Below, piece by piece: positions 25,578-34,294 of a DNA stretch of 64,000 nucleotides. The translations under genes and the position numbers were made by a program. Within the stretch, counting starts at the first letter, position 1. The number at the start of each line of letters is the position of its first letter. Source of the stretch: Nonomuraea antri (GTDB taxonomy: Bacteria > Actinomycetota > Actinomycetes > Streptosporangiales > Streptosporangiaceae); contig NZ_JABCPZ010000005.1 of the NCBI RefSeq assembly GCF_013283785.1, positions 1-64,000 on the forward strand, read 5' to 3'. A model generated the notes under the pieces. It did no database searches, had not been told where the DNA came from, and saw only the letters and a list, made by a program, of their open reading frames with translations.

Positions 25578-26351
25578 ATGGACGTCAACGGATCTGCAGC
25601 AATCATCTCCGGCGGTGCCAGCGGCCTCGGCGAGGCCACGGCCCGCGAGCTCGCCAGGGCGGGCGCCACGGTGGTCATCGCCGACCTGAACGAGGAGCGC
25701 GGCAAGGCCGTCGCCGACGAACTGGGCGGCGTGTTCGCCAGGACGGACGTGTCGGACGACGACCAGGTGCAGGCGGCCGTCGACGCCGCCGTGGCCACCG
25801 GCAAGCCGCTGCGCGTGATCGTCAACAGCGCGGGCATCGGCTGGGCCGAGCGCACGGTCAACCGCGAAGGCAACCCGCACCACCCGGCCTCCTACCGCAA
25901 GGTCATCGAGGTCAACCTGATCGGCACGTTCAACCTCATGCGCATCGGGGCCGCCGCGATCGCCAGGACCGAGCCGGCCGACGCCGACGGCCAGCGCGGC
26001 GTGGTGATCAACACCGCCTCCGTGGCCGCGCTGGAAGGACAGACCGGGCAGCTCGCCTACTCCGCCTCCAAGGGCGGCATCGTGGGCATGACCGTGCCGG
26101 CCGCGCGCGACCTGGCCGCGATCGGCGTCCGGGTGAACACGATCTGCCCCGGCATCATCGACACCCCGATCTACGGCTTCAACCCCGACTCCGACGCGTT
26201 CAAGGCCAAGCTCGTCGCGCCGGTGGTCTTCCCCAAGCGCATGGGCCGCGCCGACGAGTTCGCCCACCTGGTGCACTCGCTCGTCCAGAACGACTACATG
26301 AACGCCGAGGTCATCCGCTTCGACGGCGGCATCCGCTTCCAGCCCAAGTGA
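25578..26351 (+). CDS. SDR-family oxidoreductase (3-hydroxyacyl-CoA dehydrogenase type II-like)
   Basis: 257 residues. NAD-binding GGASGLGEATARELA, acidic residue after beta-2 (VVIADLNEE) favouring NAD over NADP, NSAGIGWAE, catalytic Ser in NTASVAALEGQTG and YSASK with catalytic Tyr and Lys. The arrangement (IINTASVAA...GQ.GQ.AYSASKGGI) fits the HSD10/3-hydroxy-2-methylbutyryl-CoA dehydrogenase type. It is followed 6 bp later by a crotonase gene, so the pair may do consecutive hydration and dehydrogenation steps of beta-oxidation or branched-chain acyl-CoA breakdown. Confidence 0.88.
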   Translation: MDVNGSAAIISGGASGLGEATARELARAGATVVIADLNEERGKAVADELGGVFARTDVSDDDQVQAAVDAAVATGKPLRVIVNSAGIGWAERTVNREGNPHHPASYRKVIEVNLIGTFNLMRIGAAAIARTEPADADGQRGVVINTASVAALEGQTGQLAYSASKGGIVGMTVPAARDLAAIGVRVNTICPGIIDTPIYGFNPDSDAFKAKLVAPVVFPKRMGRADEFAHLVHSLVQNDYMNAEVIRFDGGIRFQPK

Positions 26352-26357
26352 GGTCTC

Positions 26358-27134
26358 GTGTCTGAAGAAGTGCTCGTCGAGGAATCCGGCGGTGAGTCCA
26401 ACAGGGTCGCCGTCATCACGATCAACCGTCCCGCCGCGCGCAACGCGGTCAACGGGGCGGTCGCGCGCGGCATCGCGGCGGCGCTGGACGAGCTCGATGC
26501 CCGCCCGGACATCTCCGCCTACGTCCTGACCGGGGCGGGCGGCACCTTCAGCGCCGGCATGGACCTGAAGGGCTTCCTGTCCGGCGACTTCCCGGTGGTC
26601 GAAGGCCGCGGCTTCGGCGGGCTCACCGAGGCCCCGCCGAACAAGCCGCTGGTGGCCGCGGTCGAGGGCTACGCGCTCGCGGGCGGGTTCGAGCTGGCGC
26701 TGTCGTGCGACGTGATCGTGGCGTCGTCGGAGTCGAAGTTCGGGCTGCCCGAGCCCAAGCGCGGCCTGGTGGCCGGGGCCGGCGGCATCATGCGGCTGCC
26801 GCGCAGGATCCCGTACCACGTGGCCATGGAGATCGCGCTGACCGGCGACCACTACCCGGCCGCCCGCCTGTACGAGCTGGGCCTGGTCAACCGCATCACC
26901 GAGCCGGGCCAGGCACTGGCCGGCGCGCTCGAACTGGCCGCGAAGATCGCCGCCAACGCCCCGCTGGCGCTCGCCGCCACCAAGAAGGTGGTCATCGAGT
27001 CGCAGGACTGGCCGCTGGAGGAGATGTTCAAGCGGCAAGGGCCGATCATCAACCCGGTGTTCGGCTCCAAGGACGCCATGGAGGGCGCCGCGGCCTTCGC
27101 CGAGAAGCGCGCGCCCCAGTGGAAGGGCGAGTAG
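26358..27134 (+). CDS. Crotonase/enoyl-CoA hydratase family protein
   Basis: 258 residues from GTG 26358. First oxyanion-hole segment AGGTFSAGMDLKGFLSG, second segment VEGYALAGGFELALSCD, then ASSESKFGLPEPKRGLVAGA with the position of the second catalytic Glu (PEPKRG). The central fold matches enoyl-CoA hydratases such as EchA proteins. In the operon with the SDR it would hydrate an enoyl-CoA; isomerase or hydrolase activity is not excluded. A terminator follows. Confidence 0.88.
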   Translation: MSEEVLVEESGGESNRVAVITINRPAARNAVNGAVARGIAAALDELDARPDISAYVLTGAGGTFSAGMDLKGFLSGDFPVVEGRGFGGLTEAPPNKPLVAAVEGYALAGGFELALSCDVIVASSESKFGLPEPKRGLVAGAGGIMRLPRRIPYHVAMEIALTGDHYPAARLYELGLVNRITEPGQALAGALELAAKIAANAPLALAATKKVVIESQDWPLEEMFKRQGPIINPVFGSKDAMEGAAAFAEKRAPQWKGE

Positions 27135-27146
27135 CGCACGCTCCCG

Positions 27147-27183
27147 CGCCCCTCCCGCCGGCCTGGCGCGGACGGGAGGGGCG
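27147..27183 (+). terminator. Hairpin terminator after the crotonase gene
   Basis: CGCCCCTCCCG (27147-27157) pairs with CGGGAGGGGCG (27173-27183), an 11-bp stem with a 15-nt loop. Confidence 0.7.
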
Positions 27184-27247
27184 TACCCGACGCATCCGGT
27201 CGTCTTCCTGCGTACGGTAAAGGAAGACGACCTTCTGGGGAGAGCGC

Positions 27248-27868
27248 ATGAGCGAGCATTCGAGTTCCCGATTCGAGTCGGCCAAGCGCGGCGCCGGAGC
27301 ACTCCTGTCGGGCGCGGCCGCCGCGCTCCTCGTCATGATCGGGCTGCTCGCCGCCATGTGGGCCATCGAGGTCATCGACTACATGCTGCCCGGCTCGTTC
27401 GACACCGAGTTCGGCATCGCCGGCTGGATGCCGTCCGGGCTGTTCGGGATCTTCTTCGCGCCCTTCCTGCACGTCGGATTCGCGCACCTCATGGCCAACT
27501 CGCTGCCGCTGCTCATCCTCGGCTTCCTGGCCGGGCTGCGCGGTCTGGGCAAGTTCTTCGCGGCCAGCGGCCTCATCGTGGTGATCGGCGGCCTGGGCAC
27601 CTGGCTCACCAGCCCGGGCATCATCACCGTGGGCGCCAGCGGGCTGGTGTTCGGCTACTTCGGCTACGTCCTGGCCCGCGGCCTGTTCGACCGCAGCGCG
27701 ATCGACATCGTCATCGGGATCGGCGTGGCCATCGCCTACTACTCGATCCTGTGGGGCCTGCTGCCGAACCAGGAGGGCATCTCCTGGCAGGGGCACCTGT
27801 TCGGCCTCATCGGCGGCGTGGTGGCCGCCTGGGTCTTGCGCCGTAAACGCCCGAGTATCTCCTACTAG
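27248..27868 (+). CDS. Rhomboid-family intramembrane serine protease
   Basis: 206 residues, about six TM. HVGFAHLMANSLPLLILG gives the conserved H-x-x-x-N of TM2; VGASGLVFGYFGYVLARG holds the nucleophile Ser in GASG; SWQGHLFGLIGGVVAAW holds the catalytic His in TM6. The substrate is unknown. It starts at ATG 27248, following GGGGAGAG. The next gene, a BlaI-type regulator, is on the same strand 50 bp away behind a palindrome. Confidence 0.9.
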   Translation: MSEHSSSRFESAKRGAGALLSGAAAALLVMIGLLAAMWAIEVIDYMLPGSFDTEFGIAGWMPSGLFGIFFAPFLHVGFAHLMANSLPLLILGFLAGLRGLGKFFAASGLIVVIGGLGTWLTSPGIITVGASGLVFGYFGYVLARGLFDRSAIDIVIGIGVAIAYYSILWGLLPNQEGISWQGHLFGLIGGVVAAWVLRRKRPSISY

Positions 27869-27877
27869 CCCGCGTTA

Positions 27878-27896
27878 TAGGCAAGAATGTTGCCTA
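27878..27896 (+). promoter_or_regulatory. Palindromic operator upstream of the BlaI-type gene
   Basis: TAGGCAA-GAATG-TTGCCTA: perfect 7-bp arms around 5 bp, ending 22 bp before the TTG start. Position and symmetry fit an autoregulatory site. The AGG/CCT spacing (11 bp) does not fit DtxR boxes. Confidence 0.55.
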
Positions 27897-27918
27897 AACG
27901 AGCCGGAAGGTAGATCAG

Positions 27919-29501
<1,583 letters not shown>

Positions 29502-29518
29502 TCAGGTGCGGTGAGACG

Positions 29519-30625
29519 TCAGACGGTGCCGACGACCTCGGCGGCGCCGGGCACGTCGCTGAGCGGACGCGAAGCCGGGCCGGTGTAGTTCGCGCTCGGG
29601 CGGACGAGCCTGCCGGTGCGCTTCTGCTCCAGGATGTGCGCGGCCCAGCCGGCCGTGCGGGCGCAGGTGAACATCGAGGTGAACATGTGCGAAGGCACCT
29701 CGGCGAAGTCCAGCACGACCGCGGCCCAGTACTCCACGTTGGTGGCGAGCACCCGGTCGGGCTTGCGCGCGTGCAGCTCCTCCAGCGCGGCCTGCTCCAG
29801 CGCCGCGGCGACCTCGTAGCGAGGCGCGTCGAGCTCCTTGGCGGTGCGGCGCAGCACGCGGGCCCGCGGGTCTTCGGCGCGATAGACGCGGTGGCCGAAG
29901 CCCATGAGCCTGTTGCCCTTGTCCAGCTCGCTCTGGACGTACTTCTTGGCGTCGCCGAGCTGCTCGACGCCCTCGATCATGTGCAGCACCCGGGCCGGGG
30001 CGCCGCCGTGCAGCGGACCCGACATGGCGCCGACGGCGCCCGACAGCGCGGCGGCCACGTCAGCGCCGGTGGAGGCGATGACGCGGGCGGTGAACGTGGA
30101 AGCGTTCATGCCGTGCTCGGCCGCGGAGGTCCAGTACGCGTCGATGGCCTTGACGTGCTTGGGGTCGGGCTCACCGCGCCAGCGGACCATGAAGCGCTCG
30201 ACGATGGTCTTGGCCTCGTCGACGCGGCTCTGCGGAACCATCGGCAGCCCCAGGCCGCGCGCGGACTGCGCGACGAACGACAGGGCCATCACAGAGGCAC
30301 GGGCGAGCTGGTCGCGAGCCTCTTCGTCACTGATGTCGAGCAGGGGCTTGAAGCCATAGGCCGGAGCCAGCATGGCCAGCGCGCTCTGCACGTCTACGCG
30401 GATGTCACCGGAGTGGACAGGGATGGGGTACGGCTCCGCCGGGGGCAGGCCCGGCTGGAACTTGTTGTCGACCAGCAGGCCCCAAACGTGCCCGAACGGG
30501 ACACGGCCGACCAGCTCTTCGATGTCGACGCCCCGGTATCGAAGGGCGCCCCCTTCTTTGTCCGGTTCCGCGATCTCGGTCTCGAAGGCTACAACCCCTT
30601 CGAGGCCGGGTTTGAAGTCGGACAT
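29519..30625 (-). CDS. Citrate synthase (type 2, CitA-like)
   Basis: 368 residues from ATG 30625, with GGGAGG eight bases upstream. Condenses acetyl-CoA and oxaloacetate (or acts on propionyl-CoA as 2-methylcitrate synthase). Sequences seen: LRYRGVDIEELVGRVPFGHV, catalytic His in AEHGMNASTFTARVIASTGA, SGPLHGGAPARVLHMIE, and NRLMGFGHRVYRAEDPRARV with the second active-site His. The third catalytic residue is Asp in VVLDFAEVP. The length and LVGRVPFGHVWGLL segment match the actinobacterial secondary citrate synthase. Divergent from pdxH. Confidence 0.93.
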   Translation of the reverse strand: MSDFKPGLEGVVAFETEIAEPDKEGGALRYRGVDIEELVGRVPFGHVWGLLVDNKFQPGLPPAEPYPIPVHSGDIRVDVQSALAMLAPAYGFKPLLDISDEEARDQLARASVMALSFVAQSARGLGLPMVPQSRVDEAKTIVERFMVRWRGEPDPKHVKAIDAYWTSAAEHGMNASTFTARVIASTGADVAAALSGAVGAMSGPLHGGAPARVLHMIEGVEQLGDAKKYVQSELDKGNRLMGFGHRVYRAEDPRARVLRRTAKELDAPRYEVAAALEQAALEELHARKPDRVLATNVEYWAAVVLDFAEVPSHMFTSMFTCARTAGWAAHILEQKRTGRLVRPSANYTGPASRPLSDVPGAAEVVGTV

Positions 30626-30802
30626 ACTCGGCCGCCTCCCTTTCTTGCCATGTTCCGGCAATGCCTTGATGTCGAGATACCGGCGGGTCAATTTAACCCC
30701 CTCCCAGCTCGTGCTCGGTTCTCGGACCCGCCGAAAGGCCAAACCCGCTGGTCGGGAGCGGTGCGTGGGATCTTCCACACAAGCGCGCAAGAATACCGTC
30801 TC

Positions 30803-31456
30803 GTGGATGCCACCCCGCGCCCGCCCGTGCTGGCGGGGCTTCGCCGGACGTACGAGGGCGAGCCGATGCTCGAAGCCGACCTCGCGTCCGACCCCATCGC
30901 CCAGTTCACCGTCTGGTTCCAGGACGCGCTCGAATCCGGACTGCCGGAACCCAACGCCATGGTGCTGGCCACCGCCTCGGCCGGCGGCCGCCCCAGCGCC
31001 AGAACCGTGCTGCTCAAGGGCTACGACGAACGAGGTTTCGTCTTCTACACCAACTACGAGTCGCGCAAGGGCCGCGACCTGACCGAGAACCCCCGGGCCT
31101 CCCTGCTGTTCCCCTGGCACCCGATCCGCCGTCAGGTGCGCGTCGAGGGCTCGGTGCGGCGGCTGTCGCACGAGGAGTCGGCCGAGTACTTCGACTCCCG
31201 CCCGTACGGCTCACGCATCGGCGCCTGGGCGTCCAGGCAGTCGGCCGTCGTGCGTTCGAGACAGGAGCTGGACGACCGCTACGAGGAGCTGGCCGCGCGC
31301 TGGCCCGAGGACCCGCCGGTGCCCGACTTCTGGGGCGGGTTCCGCGTCACCCCGGTCGAGGTGGAGTTCTGGCAGGGCCAGCTCGACCGCATGCACGACA
31401 GGCTCCGCTACCGCCGCACGCCACCCGGCTGGGCGCTGGAGCGGCTCGCACCGTAA
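30803..31456 (+). CDS. pdxH: Pyridoxamine 5'-phosphate oxidase
   Basis: 217 residues from GTG 30803 (GTG 30827 or ATG 30866 are shorter alternatives; the LRRTYEGEPMLEADLASDPI segment is family-conserved, so the longer forms are favoured). FMN enzyme oxidising pyridoxine/pyridoxamine phosphate to PLP. Diagnostic: NAMVLATASAGGRPSARTVL, LKGYDERGFVFYTNYESRKG, WHPIRRQVRVEGSVRRLS, ESAEYFDSRPYGSRIGAWAS and the C-terminal FWQGQLDRMHDRLRYRR with substrate-binding R and H. Its stop codon overlaps the next gene's -10 element. Confidence 0.95.
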   Translation: MDATPRPPVLAGLRRTYEGEPMLEADLASDPIAQFTVWFQDALESGLPEPNAMVLATASAGGRPSARTVLLKGYDERGFVFYTNYESRKGRDLTENPRASLLFPWHPIRRQVRVEGSVRRLSHEESAEYFDSRPYGSRIGAWASRQSAVVRSRQELDDRYEELAARWPEDPPVPDFWGGFRVTPVEVEFWQGQLDRMHDRLRYRRTPPGWALERLAP

Positions 31457-31459
31457 TCT
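31454..31459 (+). promoter_or_regulatory. -10 box of a leaderless start (MFS gene) overlapping the pdxH stop
   Basis: TAATCT, then exactly 7 bases, then ATG 31467, with no ribosome-binding site. The first three bases are the pdxH TAA stop codon. Confidence 0.5.
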
Positions 31460-31466
31460 CCGTGGA

Positions 31467-32702
31467 ATGGCTATCGGGGAGCTGGTGAAACGTCACCTGG
31501 TGGACACCGCGCCCCTGTCCGTGCCCGCCTACCGGCGGTTGTGGATGGGGCAGGCGTTCTCCCACGTCGGCGTGGCGGTCACCGTGGTGGCCGTCAGCCA
31601 GCAGGTGTGGGAGCTGACCGGCTCCTCGCTCTGGGTCGGCCTGCTCGGCCTGGCCAACCTGGTGCCGCTGGTGGTGTTCGGCCTGTGGGGCGGCGCCGTC
31701 GCCGACGCGATGGACCGCCGCAAGCTGCTCATCACCGGCTCCTTCGTGGCCTGGGGCGGCACGCTGCTCATCCTGCTGCAGGCGCTGATCGGCCTGAACA
31801 ACGTGTACGTCCTGCTCGCCCTGGTCGCGGTGAGCGCCACCGGCTTCGCCGTCACCTCGCCGGCCAGGGGCGCGATCATCCCCAGGGTGCTCGAACCCGA
31901 GCTGGTGCCCGCGGCCAACGCGCTCAACTCCCTGGTCTTCAGCCTCGGCGCGGTGGCCGGCCCGATGATCGGCAGCGTCGTGCTGGCCGGCGGCGGTTTC
32001 GCGGCCGCCTACGCCGTCGACGCGGTGCTGTTCGCCGGCGGCCTGTACGCCGCGCTCAGGCTGCCGCCGGTGCCTCCGCTCGGCCAGGTGCGCCGGCCGG
32101 GCGCGCGGGCCGTGTTCGAGGGCCTGCGCTTCATCGCGGGCAGCCCGGTGCTGCTGATGTCGTTCGTGGTGGACATCATCGCGATGGTGTTCGCGCTGCC
32201 CCGGGCGCTGTTCCCGCAGGCGGCGGCCGAGCAGTTCGGCGGCTCGCTGATCGCGCTCGGCTGGCTGACCTCCGCGATGGCCATCGGCTCGGTGCTGGGC
32301 GCGCTGTTCTCCGGCTGGGTCGGGCGGATCAAGCGTCAGGGCCTGGCGCTGGTCGTGGTGATCGCCGTCTGGGGCCTGGCGGTGGCGGCGGCCGGGCTGG
32401 TGGGCCCGCTGTGGCTGGTGGTGGCGTTCATGGCGGTCGGCGGCGCCGCCGACGTGGTCTCGTCGGTGTGGCGGCAGTCCATCCTGCAGCTCTACGCGCC
32501 CGACGAGATGCGCGGACGCCTGCAGGGGGTGTTCATGGTGGTCGTGGCCGGCGGGCCGCGCCTGGGCGACATCAGGGCCGGCGCGACGGCCACCGCCTTC
32601 GGCATGACCGGGGCCTGGGTCGGGGGCGGGCTGGCGTGCGCCGTCACCGTGCTGGTCGTCGGGCTCTCGGTGGCCGGCTTCAGGAAGTACCGGGCGGATT
32701 AG
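31467..32702 (+). CDS. MFS transporter (EntS/MFS_3-like)
   Basis: 411 residues, 12 TM predicted. N-terminus VPAYRRLWMGQAFSHVGVAV then VAVSQQVWELTGSSLWVGLL, motif A GLWGGAVADAMDRRKLLITG, TGFAVTSPARGAIIPRVLEP and LVPAANALNSLVFSLGAVAG are typical of the EntS/NreB-like exporter group. The second half ends DVVSSVWRQSILQLYAPDEM then RGRLQGVFMVVVAGGP. The ligand is unknown; relatives export siderophores or metals. Proximity to the iron regulator at 33467 is only suggestive. Confidence 0.87.
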   Translation: MAIGELVKRHLVDTAPLSVPAYRRLWMGQAFSHVGVAVTVVAVSQQVWELTGSSLWVGLLGLANLVPLVVFGLWGGAVADAMDRRKLLITGSFVAWGGTLLILLQALIGLNNVYVLLALVAVSATGFAVTSPARGAIIPRVLEPELVPAANALNSLVFSLGAVAGPMIGSVVLAGGGFAAAYAVDAVLFAGGLYAALRLPPVPPLGQVRRPGARAVFEGLRFIAGSPVLLMSFVVDIIAMVFALPRALFPQAAAEQFGGSLIALGWLTSAMAIGSVLGALFSGWVGRIKRQGLALVVVIAVWGLAVAAAGLVGPLWLVVAFMAVGGAADVVSSVWRQSILQLYAPDEMRGRLQGVFMVVVAGGPRLGDIRAGATATAFGMTGAWVGGGLACAVTVLVVGLSVAGFRKYRAD

Positions 32703-32747
32703 CGCCGGGCCCGGCCTGGGCGCGCGCTGTCAGGTCGCTGCGCGCGG

Positions 32748-33365
32748 CTAGGCCACGCGCTTGGCGGCCTGGAGATCGGCCAGGAAGCCCGCGTAGGCCG
32801 CGTCCCTGTCCGGGGCCCGCAGCACCGCCGACGGGTGGATGGTGGGCACCGCCAGCGCCTCGCCGAGCGGCACCGCCTCGCCGCGGTGCTGCGTCACCTT
32901 GAACGCACGCCCCAGCAGCGCCCGCGCGGCCGTGGCGCCCATCACCACCACGACCTCCGGACGCACCACCGACAGCTCGGCGTCGAGCCACGGATGGCAG
33001 GCGTCGATCTCGGCGGCCGTCGGTTTCTGATGGATGCGCCGTTTGCCGCGAGGCACGAAGGAGAAGTGCTTTACGGCGTTCGTCAGATATACGTCGTCCC
33101 GCGCGATCCCGGCCTCCTGCAGCCCTTTGTCGAGAATGCGGCCCGCCGGGCCCACGAACGGGTGCCCCCGCAGGTCCTCCTGGTCGCCGGGCTGCTCGCC
33201 GACGAGCATGAACCGCGCACGCGCCGGGCCTTCGCCGAACACCGTCTGGGTGGCGTTCCGGTACAGGTCACAGCCTTCGCAGCAGGCCGCGGCCCCGCGC
33301 AACGCGCCCAGATCCCGGCGATCGGGAAGGAACTGGGCTGCTCCGTTGTTTGCGTCCTTTGCCAT
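32748..33365 (-). CDS. udgX: UdgX-family uracil-DNA-binding protein
   Basis: 205 residues. Family 4-like uracil-DNA glycosylase fold with an N-terminal cysteine cluster (CCEGC) and a later Cys (DACHPWL) for an iron-sulfur centre, motif A GEQPGDQEDLRGHPFVGPAG, and motif HPSAVLR. The loop GKRRIHQKP (residues 108-115) with His112 in RRIH is the UdgX signature: in the Mycobacterium smegmatis enzyme this His attaches covalently to the abasic sugar after uracil excision, giving a stable protein-DNA adduct. A role in handling uracil in DNA is known for the family; the biological purpose remains debated. Confidence 0.93.
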   Translation of the reverse strand: MAKDANNGAAQFLPDRRDLGALRGAAACCEGCDLYRNATQTVFGEGPARARFMLVGEQPGDQEDLRGHPFVGPAGRILDKGLQEAGIARDDVYLTNAVKHFSFVPRGKRRIHQKPTAAEIDACHPWLDAELSVVRPEVVVVMGATAARALLGRAFKVTQHRGEAVPLGEALAVPTIHPSAVLRAPDRDAAYAGFLADLQAAKRVA

Positions 33366-33466
33366 CGCTGGTCGTTCTCCCCATAGGGTTTCCTGTAACC
33401 CCTGTGCCCGCGACGGACGGGCTCAGTCCCCGCTACGACCGGCGTAGCATGCAGATGGGAGGAGCC

Positions 33467-34171
33467 TTGACCGCACACGGCCTGATCGACACCACGGAGA
33501 TGTATCTCCGTACGATTTACGAGCTCGAAGAGGAGGGCATCGTCCCCCTCAGGGCCCGCATCGCCGAACGCCTCCAGCAGAGCGGGCCCACGGTGAGCCA
33601 GACCGTCGCCAGGATGGAACGTGACGGACTGGTCCGCGTCGAAGGCGACAGGCACCTGTCGATGACCGACCTGGGCCGCACCCTGGCCACCCGCGTGATG
33701 CGCAAGCACCGCCTGGCGGAATGCCTGCTCACGCAGGTCATCGGCCTGCCATGGGAAGAGGTGCACATCGAGGCGTGCCGCTGGGAGCACGTCATGTCGG
33801 AGTCCGTCGAGACGCGCCTGGTGACGTTGCTCGACAACCCCACGGTCTGCCCGCACGGCAACCCCATCCCCGGGCTGAGCGAGCTGGGCGCCAGGGAGCC
33901 CGCCGAGGGCGGGGCCAACGCGCTGGCGTCGATGTCGGATCTCGCCGGACCCAGAGATGTACCCGTCGTGGTCCGCCGAATCAGCGAACAAGTGCAAAGT
34001 GATCCCGCTGTGATGCTTAAACTCAAGCAAGTTGGGATACAACCCGGACGCGAGGTGACGCTCGCGGCGAGCGACGACGGTGTGCGGGTGACAGGTGACG
34101 GAGACGCGAACGACACTCCCGCGGAGCTTCCGCGCGATGTTGCCGCGCACGTTTTTGTCTCCAAGCGCTGA
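33467..34171 (+). CDS. ideR: Iron-dependent regulator, DtxR/IdeR family
   Basis: 234 residues from TTG 33467, placed by GGGAGGA just upstream and by alignment with the usual GLIDTTEMYLRTIYELEEEG start. HTH: RARIAERLQQSGPTVSQTVA, RMERDGLVRVEGDRHLSMT. Metal sites: RKHRLAECLL (His, Glu) and EACRWEHVMSE (Cys, Glu, His). Then CPHGNPIPGLSELG and an SH3-like C-terminal domain (VGIQPGREVTLAASDDGVRV). With Fe2+ it dimerises on 19-bp iron boxes. Family identity is near certain; the IdeR/DmdR1 orthology is strongly suggested by this DNA-binding half. Confidence 0.93.
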   Translation: MTAHGLIDTTEMYLRTIYELEEEGIVPLRARIAERLQQSGPTVSQTVARMERDGLVRVEGDRHLSMTDLGRTLATRVMRKHRLAECLLTQVIGLPWEEVHIEACRWEHVMSESVETRLVTLLDNPTVCPHGNPIPGLSELGAREPAEGGANALASMSDLAGPRDVPVVVRRISEQVQSDPAVMLKLKQVGIQPGREVTLAASDDGVRVTGDGDANDTPAELPRDVAAHVFVSKR

Positions 34172-34294
34172 CGCGCGCGCGGCGGCTTGGTTGAATCCCT
34201 CCTGGGAGACCCTCCACTCCTACCTGGCCAAGACTGTTGCAGGAGCGCCCGTGGTCCGCTTTGCGCACATGCCACCCCGAGGAGTGGTCGCCGG

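Noticed and set aside
27878-27896. DtxR iron box before the BlaI-type gene
   Set aside because: Half-sites look similar, but the inner spacing is 11 bp rather than 9 and symmetry suits a BlaI-type operator.
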